Below, piece after piece: positions 49,762 to 60,106 of a DNA stretch of 64,000 bases; position 1 is the first letter of the stretch, and each line of letters opens with the position of its first letter. The notes below the pieces were generated by a model. The model did not search any database, was not told where the DNA came from, and saw nothing but the letters and a program-made list of their open reading frames with translations. The DNA comes from Xanthostigma xanthostigma (lineage: Eukaryota > Arthropoda > Insecta > Raphidioptera > Raphidiidae). The position numbers and the translations under genes were made by a program. The DNA lies in NCBI GenBank assembly GCA_963575645.1, contig OY754472.1, positions 5,394,001-5,458,000 on the forward strand. The letters are read 5' to 3'.

Positions 49762-50399
49762 TACGAATTAATTACATGGTAGTTTTTTTCTAGTTATGTG
49801 CTTATTAGTTTTATATTATTCTTAAATTTTACTACTGTTACTAAGTACTATTCTGTATCTATAAATGTCAATTTTTTAAAATGTTTTATAATACACTGTG
49901 ATAATAATTTTATTTGTACTGAACAGTTACGATTTAATAAAACAATATTTTTAAATTACTGAATTATCTAACACAGTTTTCCCAATTCTACTCTAGTTTT
50001 AATTAAACTTATTTACCTAGTTGAAATAATAATCTCTGATGACCTCAGCTAACTGTCTAATACTAATCAGAGAACATACAATACTAATCCATACTAATCA
50101 TTCATTTACTGATCTCCAGAGACAATACAATCTCTTTTTCGTCTTTTTCCTACAAAATAAAGATATTTAACAGTAAAATTGCAAATTACCCATCCTTTAA
50201 TTTTGGAAACACTCTAACCTTTTTTATTCCCAGTAGATACAATTCATTGACTGTAAGTTTGCGCATGCGCATGGTAGAACAAGCGCGAGCGCCATAGATT
50301 CTCTTCTCTCATTTCAATTATTGTTACAGTGCGTGCAGAAGCGAATATCGCTGTTGTTTAATCTATAAAAATAATTTATAGAAAAAAATCAAACCGATC
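49762..50399. promoter_or_regulatory. Region between the two RACK1 genes, with RACK1 promoter elements
   Basis: Within the 638 bp that separate the two genes, a perfect NRF-1/Ewg-type palindrome TGCGCATGCGCA lies at about 50260-50271. A pyrimidine run CTCTTCTCTC at about 50301-50311 could be a 5' terminal oligopyrimidine start, as expected of ribosomal-protein-like RACK1 mRNAs. The RACK1-like copy has no comparable tract. Start-site use is inferred. Confidence 0.5.
50260..50271. promoter_or_regulatory. NRF-1/Ewg-type site upstream of RACK1
   Basis: Perfect palindrome TGCGCATGCGCA about 130 bp upstream of the RACK1 ATG, matching the NRF-1 consensus used in many housekeeping promoters, bound by Ewg in flies. 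Confidence 0.55.
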
Positions 50400-53300
50400 A
50401 TGACTGAAACATTACAGCTTAGAGGAACTCTTCGTGGTCACAATGGTTGGGTTACCCAAATCGCCACAAATCCAAAATACCCCGACAAAATTTTGTCTGC
50501 TTCCCGAGGTAAGTCGCATATAAATATTTTCCAGTTTTATCTTAAGTAATTGTAAGCATCTGTTTTTGAGAATTGATGTTAACTGAGTTGAAAAATGTAT
50601 TGGTCCTAATTGTAGTATGATTTTTGTGGTATCAAATTATATGCCATATGCCGTACCATTTTAGTGCACACGTGGACTGAAATACGTTTTCGGCCGATAA
50701 ATAAATTCTCTGAAAACGACTTATTAATTCACAGACAAAACATTAATCGTGTGGAAATTGACACGTGACGAAACCAACTATGGTGTACCCCAGAAACGCT
50801 TGTACGGACATTCCCATTTCATTTCTGACGTTGTTCTGTCAAGTGACGGCAATTATGCACTGTCTGGATCGTGGGACAAAACTCTACGCTTGTGGGACTT
50901 AGCAGCTGGACGCACTACTCGTCGTTTCGAAGATCATACCAAGGTTCGATAAGTATTTCATTGGACATGATATTCCTCTTTCAGGATGAAGATTGTCAAC
51001 ACAGTGAGGTTGATATGAGTAGCTGCGCACGTTTAGCTCGGTAACTATTTGTAGCTACTTTCAGATATTTGTTGAAAACTATGTTTACGCGACTTTCAAA
51101 TATGGGGCAATTTTTGGGTAACTGATTTTTGTCACATTTTTTAAATTACTCGCGGGAAAAATGGGATATTCTTACTCGCTTGTATACTCATGGTTTTCGA
51201 AACAATTATTGGAAATATAAGTTTTTAATGATTTTTCGGGACCACTGATGTTGGTACACACGTTTAGGATAGGACTGCCATAAATGTCATGACGCCAACC
51301 GGGATATATCGATGTAGCGTTGTTACCAACATCACAAAACGGTAAAGTTCAACATGAAAGAGGCGCCCTATAACTAATCTAGGCTATGTTCCCAATTATA
51401 ACCCAGTATACCGGCCAGTGCTAATGACGTCCATAAATGTACTGCCATATTGTACTGGTGAAACAGATGCGACGTAGCATAAATATTTAACCAGACGTGT
51501 GTTCATCAGTGGATTTTTTTAATTTTGTTATTTGCAATAATGTCTGATCAACAAAATAAACAATTACTTTTGGTGGATGGGGGAAATAATACATCAACGC
51601 GCTGGCCAGTATAATTCGGAACGAATCAACAGTATGGCGTCTATTCATGACGCCACTAGCATTGACCAGGTATATTTCGGAACACGCCCGTAATATTTCG
51701 TCTTATTTAGTAACTAAACACAATAATTAAAAATCATGACAACTGGGCCTTAAAGTATGATTTTCTCTGTTGACCTTAGATGTTGAGCGTCTATTAATCT
51801 ACAATTCAAAATGACCTTTTTGATTAGCTATAGGAATATGTAATCGCAATATCGATATCATTATTTTGATAACCAAATTTTTTTATTCGGGTAACTTGAC
51901 ACCTGATTTGCCGACTGGGACATATGGCAGCCCTATAGTTAAGGAGTACTTACATATAAGTCTTAAAATACAAAATATCTAATTAAACCATTCATTTTAA
52001 AATCATAGTTTTTTTCAGATACATTTTTGTTAATTTGAATAATGCATGACAGCTTTACTTTCGACGGCAATATTTCTTTTATCGTTTAGAAATCTCGATG
52101 GAAACATTAATTTGAGACTAATTTGTCGCGTCTTTTTAAATTTGGCAGCACTTGCAATATTTTACGTTTTTTTTTTTTAAGGTAGTTTGGGAGCCGCAAT
52201 CCTAACTCAAATAAATGACTTTTTTTTGTTCCTCAAATAATTACCCAAATCATGCTATAATAATTAATAGAAATTCACATAAAAATGTATTTGATTTAAT
52301 TTAATGCGAATTACAGTTAAATAATTATAGTAATGTAATTAATAAAATATTAATTGACACTAGTCACTGTCACTACAACAACAGAGATAGAGGCCACTTG
52401 TCAGTATAAAAAAATTAATAAAATCAAAAGTACGTGGTAAATTATTCTGAAATTTTTGCAGTGTGTATTTCAGACATCGTTCTATCCATTAAAAAGTTTT
52501 TTTTTGTGGGGTCAAGTTTGTCAATTTTTTACAGACCCTCAATTTCCGGAGTTATTGAACAAGGACACTCATAAAGGCTCTTGTATTTTTGCATAACTTT
52601 AATTAATTATATCTCTTAAACGGTGTGGTAAACAAATCTGATTCTTTTTCTGTAGGTGTCTTTAATTATAATCTTTTGAATAAATATAAAAACAAGTAGG
52701 GTCAAATTTAAGTCATTTGGCTACCAAACTACCTTAAATACGTTTTGTGACTGAAAATTTTACTCAATTTATTATTTATTTATTTTTTTCGTTTTACTAA
52801 CGGGTTTATATTTGATATAGGACGTTCTGAGCGTAGCATTCTCAGTCGACAACCGTCAAATTGTGTCTGGATCCCGAGACAAAACCATCAAATTGTGGAA
52901 CACTCTGGCTGAGTGCAAATACACTATTCAAGATGATGGTCACAGTGATTGGGTTTCGTGTGTCCGTTTCTCGCCAAACCATAGCAACCCGATAATCGTA
53001 TCGGCTGGCTGGGATAGAATGGTCAAGGTAATTTCTATTTTACTATTTTTATATCTTTTTAAAACAACTGGTATGATGAACTTACGACCTAATGATTGAG
53101 CAATGATTTATGGTTAAATGCTGCGGATATGGAACTGATAACCAGTCAATTTGCGATTTTTTTTTTTAATAAAAAATGTATGTTAAAATTAGTACTGTTG
53201 GGATTTTACTTCGGTCTTGCGCCATCTACTCAGCATTTCAGTGAACTCTCTTATACGAAGCGTCTTCATAGTAAAGCATTGCACGCTATATTTTTGTAAA

Positions 53301-54805
53301 TATTTATAGTTTACAATAATGGAAGTGACGCGTCATTGAAAAATCGAAGAAGAAGCATGATATGTGCTGTGCAATACCTAATTGTCTTAGTGGATCAAGT
53401 GTAAATGTTATCAAATTTATAAATTGAAAAGTGACAGCTGTTAGCTGATCATGCACTTTTGATATTATGCGGGTTTTCTTCCAAATTTGACGTTTGCATG
53501 CAGAAATCAACAAATTTAACCTTATCACTACAGCTTACAATGTGATCAGTACTCGCGATTTTTTTTCCTTTGATATAATTACGTTTCAAAGGATTAGTAT
53601 CACTCCAACAACAAATTTCTTCCTTGGAAAAGATATTTTAAATAAAACATTGAAACCTTGTATATGTTACGGTTAATACAAGAAAGTAGTTACTTCACGA
53701 ATTAATTGGCTAATTACCCGAATTAACCAATCCTTGACGTTGGTTAATTCGGGTATTAGCCGGTTAATTCGCGAATAAACTACTTTCTTGTATTAACCGT
53801 AACATATATACTGTCAACGCAAGCGCTTCACGTAGGACGACCATATTAAATATTTTTAAATGGGCTCCGCTTACAGGTAAAATCTCAATGGGACCAAACT
53901 ATCAAAATCGCAGGATTGTGGGCAAAAATATTTGATTCATTTAATGTACGTTTCATCTATAGATTTAGACTTGTTCAAGAAAATTAAATAAAAATAAATA
54001 CAATTATTGTTATTTAATTTTCTGTATGTACTTGAAAAAGTCTAAATCTATATAATTAAATCTAATATTTTTGTCCACAACCCTGCGATTTTTCTTGCAT
54101 TTATTTTCACGATAGACCCGATATCTAATACTTAAATCTAGTGTTTAAATTTTATGATTCGTTCTAAAGTATATTTGTGTATTTGATTTAAAGGTATGGA
54201 ACTTGGCCAACTGCCGTCTGAAGATCAACCATATGGGTCACACTGGTTACTTGAACACCGTCACGGTATCTCCAGACGGTTCGCTGTGCGCCAGCGGCGG
54301 TAAGGACTGCAAGGCAATGCTTTGGGACTTGAATGATGGCAAACACTTGCACACCCTTGACCACAATGACATCATTACGGCCCTCTGCTTCTCGCCCAAC
54401 AGATATTGGCTTTGTGCTGCGTTTGGACCATCGATTAAAATATGGGTCAGTAAATGTTGTCATTTGTTTTTCTTTGTTTTTAATAATTACGAATGATGAT
54501 TATTCTTTACCTCATGATATGTTAATGAATGGGTATATTGCGGATATGGGACTGATGTACTGTTGATCAATTTTTGTTTTCATTTGTTTTAACGAGAGCT
54601 GTTTATTAATTGTGGTGATTATTTTCAGGACTTGGAAAGCAAGGAAATGGTTGAAGAATTAAGACCGGAAGTAGTATCTGCTCCATCCAAAGCTGAACCA
54701 CCACAATGCTTGTCTTTGGCCTGGTCTACAGACGGGCAGACATTGTTCGCTGGGTATTCTGATAATACGATACGCGTATGGCAAGTTTCTGTATCTGCGC
54801 GCTAA
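50400..54805 (+). CDS. Rack1: RACK1, ribosome-bound WD40 scaffold
   Basis: RACK1 is a seven-bladed WD40 protein on the 40S subunit head that links ribosomes to PKC and other signalling partners. Five exons, 50400-50508, 50735-50943, 52821-53027, 54194-54445 and 54629-54805, give 317 residues, the standard length. The N-terminus [20 protein letters not shown] and the blades [62 protein letters not shown] and [12 protein letters not shown], with [13 protein letters not shown] in blade 7, match insect and vertebrate RACK1 almost throughout. The ribosome-contact RDKT after blade 1 is intact. Introns 3 and 4 each contain a C/D-box snoRNA-like sequence. Vertebrate RACK1 genes are also snoRNA hosts (SNORD95, SNORD96). 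Confidence 0.98.
51383..51690. mobile_element. PIF/Harbinger-like non-autonomous element
   Basis: Inverted ends: tATGTTCCCAATTATAACCC with CCGGCCAGTGCTAATG on the left, and CTAGCATTGACCAGG with ATATTTCGGAACACG on the right. GGGCxxGTTCCGAA-type ends are typical of insect Harbinger families. A short frame starting [17 protein letters not shown] lies inside and quickly stops. In RACK1 intron 2. Confidence 0.65.
52181..52733. mobile_element. TTAA-flanked MITE, 553 bp
   Basis: Ends GGTAGTTTGGGAGCC and GGCTACCAAACTACC are directly flanked by TTAA on both sides, the target of piggyBac-type elements. No transposase. In RACK1 intron 2. Confidence 0.85.
53067..53146 (+). ncRNA. C/D-box snoRNA in RACK1 intron 3
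   Basis: A terminal stem ACTGGT (53067-53072) pairs exactly with ACCAGT (53141-53146). Next to it are C box ATGATGA (53073-53079) and D box CTGA (53135-53138). A D'-like TTGA at 53096 and C'-like ATGATTT at 53103 lie between. The bases before the D box, GCTGCGGATATGGAA, form an antisense element. The fifth base upstream of D is a T, so the predicted methylated target base is the A in UUCCAUAUCCGC. From memory this resembles a conserved 28S rRNA stretch, but I could not align it. About 80 nt, a typical size, and hosted in an intron of a translation gene as usual. Confidence 0.78.
53661..53808. mobile_element. Palindromic MITE, 148 bp
   Basis: Arms of about 65 bp: TATATGTTACGGTTAATACA and AGAAAGTAGTT on the left, mirrored as TGTATTAACCGTAACATATA-type sequence on the right, with a CGGGTxTTAGCC/GGTTAATTCGGG interior. 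In RACK1 intron 3. Confidence 0.85.
53904..54092. mobile_element. MITE, 189 bp
   Basis: Ends AAAATCGCAGGATTGTGGGC and CCACAACCCTGCGATTTTT, plus an inner inverted pair around TAGATTTAGACTTGTTCAAG / CTTGAAAAAGTCTAAATCTA. In RACK1 intron 3, downstream of the snoRNA. Confidence 0.8.
54488..54562 (+). ncRNA. C/D-box snoRNA in RACK1 intron 4 (paralogue of the intron 3 one)
   Basis: C box ATGATGA (54493-54499) and D box CTGA (54552-54555), with GCGGATATGGGA directly before D. This is the same antisense element as in the intron 3 snoRNA with one base changed, and it has the same predicted methylation position. The terminal stem is weak (TAC with GTA). The exon-proximal position about 70 bases before the acceptor fits intronic snoRNAs. 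Confidence 0.68.
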
Positions 54806-55069
54806 TGTAATTTTTTATATTGAGAAATAAAAAATATTCACAAAGCTTCCTTCTTTTATTTTCAACATTGATTCATATAAGTTAATGTCAGAAGTATGGC
54901 ATTGATAAAAAAGGAAGTTAATGATTCGGCGCGTGTGTTTATAATTTTGAGTTTTGCCCACAAATTCGTTTAAATTAAATCTATTGTATTCAAAATACAA
55001 TGAACCCATTTACATCTTTTTACTGACTTCAAAAAAGGAGGAGGTTCTATGTTCGACTGTATATATTTT

Positions 55070-55735
55070 TGACGTGATAACGTCTTATAAATTGATGAAT
55101 CACCAATATTATAAATTGATAAAACACCGGCTGCATGTTCGAAAAAGTGTAACGTAACGTTCCTAACGCGTAACGTTCCGCCTGACCCGGTGCGTGCTTT
55201 TTGCTAATTTCTAATCAATTTAAATCAGATCGGTTTGAAACCAGTCTTAAACGAAAGAGGAGAACATTTTACATAGATTTCGTATAACAGAATTTGCCTA
55301 AACAGTTTTTTTATACAAATTTATATAGAAAAATATTTTATACAAATTTATATAGAAAAATAGCTGTATAAATGCAATGTTGTCTAATGCATGGCGCGAC
55401 GCGGTCGGTCGTCTTTGTTTGCCGTACATGGAAATTAGAAAATAACGTATGTCTTGTCTTAACATGAAAACGGCTGCATTTCTAATGTTTAATTCAATTT
55501 TTTGACATTAGTATTTTGTGAAATACAACGCCTTCTAAGTTAAGTATTGGAATAACTAATTATTATTAGAACATAATACTTTGACAGTTGCAAACGTCAC
55601 TTTTGACATTTCTTATCATTCCGACACCAAGGATAAGCGAATTGAAACCAAATTTTGGGAGGTTTAGGTTATGTATTACGGAATACGTTATCACGTAAAA
55701 CTATCGTCCGTAAACCGACTTTACAGACAACCAAT
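55070..55735. mobile_element. CGTGATAACG-ended transposon family, copy B
   Basis: Reverse-oriented near-copy of 8380-9031: TGACGTGATAACGTCTTATA at the left end and CTTTACAGACAACCAATT at the right. It includes a short internal tandem duplication of tttatacaaatttatataga near 55313-55360. No coding capacity. Lies just downstream of RACK1. Confidence 0.85.
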
Positions 55736-55813
55736 TTTTTTGTTAAAAATATTTTATAATCGTTTTCTATTGTAACAATTTATTAATATTTATGTAATAC
55801 AAAATAACGAATA

Positions 55814-58800
55814 TTACACAAATTTTGCTATTATAATAGTGCAAAATAAAACGAAATAAATATTTATCGGTAACATTTTTCTAGTGTTAGAGCAATTATC
55901 GCGACTACAAGTGTGGCAAAAAAAGCTATCGTTCGAATTAGGATCCATGAATGGTTTCATTGACTTGTCTAAAAGCAAACACAGATTGCCGAGAGATACT
56001 GCACATGTGCTTATCATAATCTCATCGCCGTTTGACAGTCCCATTTGCTGCGTTGCGTTTTCAATGTTTTGACGGGTTGTTTTGGCGTTCTCCGTTGTTT
56101 CTGTACTTCCAGCTGGTTTTGTTACATGCGTTATTTCCGTCGTTTTACTTATTTTTTTTGTGGTCGTATATATTATACCAGGTTTTTTAATTAAAATCTC
56201 TGTTGTCTTCATGCTACGTGTGGAGGCATTTTTTAAAGTTTTCAATGAAACATTTTGAGGAATAGTAGTTTTCAATGAAACATTTTGAGAAATAGTAGTT
56301 TCCGTGTGATTTTCCAATAATTTTTTGAAAACTAAAAAAGAAAAGTTAATGCAACTTGGTTATTATTCATTTACACGAGGCAAATTGTTTAACTGTATTT
56401 CAAGATCTTCATCCGCCCCAAAAATTTTAAATATGAATTTAATCCTACTGCGTATTACAGATTAACTACTGCGAGAAGCATGTTTTTATTTAATAGACCG
56501 CGCACACTTATCAAGCATGGACCAGCACAGCACAATGTCGCACACCGGACCAGCAATTAGCATATTAGATCAGGCCAGCATGGCTAGAGAGTAATTGCAG
56601 ATCATCGACTGACGATCATTACAGGTGCTGGTCTAATGTGCACCACTCCGTTAAATAGCATTGATACCTTCACGAAGAGCCTTTTCTGCTCCGTGCTGGT
56701 CCATGCTTGACAAGTGTGTGCGGTCATTAACAAACAATTATTATATCCATTTTAAACCAGTGTATTCTTCTAACCTATGGTTGAAGTGTGACAGAGAGCG
56801 TATATAAGCGGCCTTGCAAGAGTCAATCGCACCGCAGCACGCTTCAACTCAGCCTCTATACGCTCTCTCTCTCTCAACACTTCAACCCACTCGTAACGTC
56901 TTACCCGCACTCACATATAATAGACACTACTATGTACAGTTTTTGAAATAGGTACTAAAAGGTATTAAAATTTCAAAATGCCTCAAGGATTTTTTTTGCA
57001 AATACAATTCCGCAAAATTGAAAATTCACAGCTTGGCTACGACCGACTATTATTCAGACAGGTCTTCGGTTTTGTGTTCAGACATTACAATAAAAGAAGT
57101 GTTACACAAATTTTCACGCGGCCGTAATACCTACCCAAAAATGTTTGATAGCTTTTGGCCTGGAAAGGTGTTATGATTACAGTGAAAAACAATTGGAATA
57201 AAATTACCAAACAAGTTCGGTTTCAATCTCAAATGTAAACAGATGTGGAACATTGGAATGATGTTATCAAAATTAAAAATATTTTGTATTGTTGTCGCTG
57301 ACATTCCAAAAAAACTGAATAATTGCTTCAATATTTTGTTTTTTGCATCCACATTGCTTTTAGTACATTCCATAGACAACGTATCTGGCACATCTGGTAT
57401 TTTATTGCAGTGAATATTTTCAATTGTTGAACATACGAAACATTTGATGGCTTCATCTGCACAAAGAGCGAAGTTATATAGGAATTCCCAATGTTTAATT
57501 TGCAGTGGAAATATTATGCAACCAAACTGGCATTTCATGTTATATTCCTATGTCCATGGGTTTATCATCATGTTATCATATTATAGTATTTTAACACAGC
57601 GTTTAACAAACATCGTTATGTAATGATCAAAAGTTAACAAAACGGTTCAAAAGTTGGGCCTTTACTTGGGCAACTTAACACTTCATTAAAGATGTTTGGT
57701 AACACTGGTATCTGAAGTTGTGTTTATTTTTGTTTACATGAGCTTATCTCTGACAGAATAGATTACTTTCTAGTTTATGATTCTATTCTGACAGCGAGGC
57801 ATTTGCAATCGCAATTTAAAAAAAGAAATGTCTCAAAAACGCGAGAGATGTAAAAACTACAGCGAAGATGAAAAGCAAACGCTTATGCATATTATACAGC
57901 AGTAAGTTATTATTTCAGTACGTTTTTTGAGCAAATATTGCACCTTGTTTATAACCTAACGCTGGGTTGCACAAAACATTGTCAAAAAAATAGTTGTGAC
58001 AATGACATTAGATTGTGACCAAACATATTTCTCCATATGAAAATCATAGTAGAATTTTGTACTGATGTTGATCGAAAAATTCGATTGAAACGAATTTGTT
58101 TTAAACTGTATAGGTATGTCTACTTTTTTTGCACATTTACTCATAGCTTGAAAAGCGATCTTTTTCAATGTAAATCAATCATTTGTTTTCGTGTCAGTAC
58201 AATATCTAATGTTCTATCTGTCATGGAGTTTGACAACGACATTAGACTGTACCTACGAGCACAAAGATCATTGTCAGATCAAATTATTTTTGTTGACAAT
58301 GCTTTCTGCAACACAGCATTAATCTTAAATCTATTAGCGCCATTCCGTATGGTCAATGTTAAAATTAACAACGCTGTTAAATTTCTGTCCCAGTTAACTT
58401 ACGTGACGTTTTTGTTACAAAGTGACAAACAATTAACAGCACTGTAAATTCTTATATTGACCATACAGAATAGAACCTATATATTTCCCGTTAAGATCAT
58501 TACCCTAACAACGATTGTTAAGAGCGCCGGCCCTAGCCCTTGATTAGGGTTGAGCGAGATTGTCTTTACTCTTATACCTTTGTTTTCTATATTTTTCGTA
58601 GCGTCTGTATGCCAGCCCTTAACAGTGTAATATTTTGACGTGATAACGTCTTATAAATTGATGAAACACCGGCTGCACGCACGAAAAAGTGTCACGTTCC
58701 GCCTGAGCCTGAGCGTGCAAGCGAGAGCGTCGGCTTGTACGCATTTCTCTCTCTTCTCGCGTGACGTCAGAGAGTTCATCAATGTTTCTTTATGACGTTA

Positions 58801-60106
58801 TCACGTAAAACTATCGTCCGTAAACCGACTTTACAGACAACCAATTTTTTTTTAACCTATTCAATTTGCAGATACGTAAGTATAATAGAAAAGAAGGAGT
58901 CGGACCGCGCGACTTTACGGGAAAAGAAAGCTGCTTGGACGGCAATTGCGGACAAGTTTAACGAAGTGTCTACAAGCGAACCTAGAGACATCAAGCAGTT
59001 ACAAAATTTTTACAGCAATGCTAAACGACCTACGAGAAGGGATGGCGTAGACGAATATGTAATTAATTATTTATAATACATACGCACTCTATATATTTGA
59101 GGCAGTCTGTGCAATTTTGTATTATAATGATGATATATTATTAATTCTAGGAAGATAGATACACAAAGTATATAAAAAACGAGAGAGTTGAACTTGACGA
59201 CAAGGTTAATAACAAGAGATGAAACTATTTTAAGAAATGTTAACTTTTATTTCAAGAATTTCATTTTTTTAGAACGAGCCAATTAAAGTTGAAAGGGGTT
59301 CATATACTTTCCAATTATCTGAAACTGGACTATCTGAAACTGGATTGTCTGAACCCGGTTTATCCGAACCTGGGTTATCAGAGCCTGGGTTATCTGAACC
59401 TGGGTTATCCGAACCTGGGTTATCTGAAACTGGGTTATCCGAAACTGGAGTATCTTTGCCAGACTCTTTGGATGAAAATGTTGATAAGAGAAGTATCGAA
59501 GATTTAAAACGAATTTATATTTTGAAAAAAATAAAAATAGCAAATTTTGAATATGAATCTAAATTAAAAGAACACATAATGAACATGCAAATAAAAAAAT
59601 TAACGTACAAACAATTATTAAAAAAACAAATAAACGAATAAAAAATATCTGCTTCCTTTTAAAATAACGATATTTTATGACAATTAATAATTTTGGTAAC
59701 TTAGTAAAGATCACCAAAAAAAAATTGTTTTTCGTCCATTTTGGTTACCGGGTTATATAAGCCCTCACTTACTGTTGTTTTCGTAATTTCACAATCGTTT
59801 AATAGTTGTGAGAAACAAAGAAAACTGTTACTTCGTTATTCCATTGTTGTAACAATTGAAAAACTAAACGTAACCAAGGATTATATTATAATTTATTAAA
59901 TTTCGATGATAAAAATTGAAAAATAAATTTTCTACTCACTCCTAAATGAAATGTGAGAACTTCAATAACTCTAATAATTAATATAAACAGTGATATTTAT
60001 AAAATAGCTACATAGAATAATTTAAATTTTAAACAAGAAACAATAACATACCTGAATGAAGTAATCCAATAAATAAAAAAAATAAAGAAAACTTCCAAGT
60101 ATGCAT
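55814..60106 (-). CDS. Secreted Ly6-like cysteine-rich protein, probably GPI-anchored
   Basis: Three exons (60052-60106, 57208-57456, 55814-56331) join in phase 1 to 273 residues. Exon 1 is a signal peptide, MHTWKFSLFFLFIGLLHSG. The mature part opens IKCFVCSTIENIHCNKIPD, a Ly6/three-finger start. A threonine-rich stalk of about 90 residues follows (KTTEILIKK, TTTKKISKTTE, STETTENAKTTRQ), the kind of segment that carries O-glycans, with NxT/S sites. Then come CAVSLGNLC and FFCHTCSRDNCSN, the closing CxxxxCN knot of Ly6 proteins, and a hydrophobic tail, INIYFVLFCTIIIAKFV, fitting a GPI signal. The long stalk inside a Ly6 layout is unusual. The donor of exon 2 was chosen at TTTG/GTAATT because it alone keeps the frame. 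Function unknown; insect Ly6 proteins act in septate junctions and ion-channel control. Confidence 0.78.
56493..56728. mobile_element. MITE in the Ly6-like gene, 236 bp
   Basis: Ends AGACCGCGCACACTTATCAA and TTGACAAGTGTGTGCGGTC, continuing through GCATGGACCAGCAC/GTGCTGGTCCATGC, with TTAAT/ATTAA at the edges (Harbinger-like TAA target possible). Inside, GACCAGCA motifs recur. Confidence 0.82.
57828..59641 (+). CDS. Zeste-type Myb/SANT-like DNA-binding protein with pentapeptide repeats
   Basis: Exons 57828-57901, 58872-59058, 59151-59204 (short, probable) and 59273-59641 join to about 227 residues. Residues 10-75 match the Myb/SANT-like domain of 'regulatory protein zeste' type proteins: KNYSEDEKQTLMHIIQQYVS, REKKAAWTAIADKFNEVS, PRDIKQLQNFYSNAKR. 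A repeat of ten L-S-E-P/T-G units follows (about residues 116-165). The protein ends in a lysine-rich coiled coil (RSIEDLKRIYILKKIKIANF). Such proteins are abundant in insects, and many derive from Harbinger-type transposons; no nuclease is present here. The whole gene lies inside intron 1 of the Ly6-like gene on the opposite strand. The 54-bp third exon has good splice signals and phase 0, so it could be skipped without shifting the frame. Confidence 0.78.
57960..58318. mobile_element. Harbinger-like MITE in the zeste-type gene intron
   Basis: Ends CGCTGGGTTGCACAAAACAT and ATGCTTTCTGCAACACAGCA flanked by TAA. GGTTGCACxA ends are typical of insect MITEs. A second small inverted pair (CCGTATGGTCAAT / ATTGACCATACAG) follows at about 58347-58470. 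Confidence 0.72.
58636..58846. mobile_element. CGTGATAACG-ended transposon family, copy C (internally deleted)
   Basis: Keeps both ends of the family (TGACGTGATAACGTCTTATA; ACAGACAACCAATT) but only about 210 bp in total, with a short unrelated GC-rich centre (gagcgtcggcttg). Its right end stops 25 bases before the second exon of the zeste-type gene, and the T run at its edge serves as pyrimidine tract. Confidence 0.8.
59325..59460 (+). repeat. Coding minisatellite, 15-bp unit
   Basis: About nine or ten tandem 15-bp units of the form TTATCTGAACCTGGG encode L-S-E-P/T-G. All unit lengths are multiples of three, so the frame is kept. Two unit types (CCT versus ACT) are arranged as T-T-P-P-P-P-P-T-T, pointing to expansion from the centre. 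Confidence 0.92.

Noticed and set aside
53494-53676. Coding exon between RACK1 exons 3 and 4
   Set aside because: RACK1 is complete without it, and the frame overlaps a palindromic MITE.
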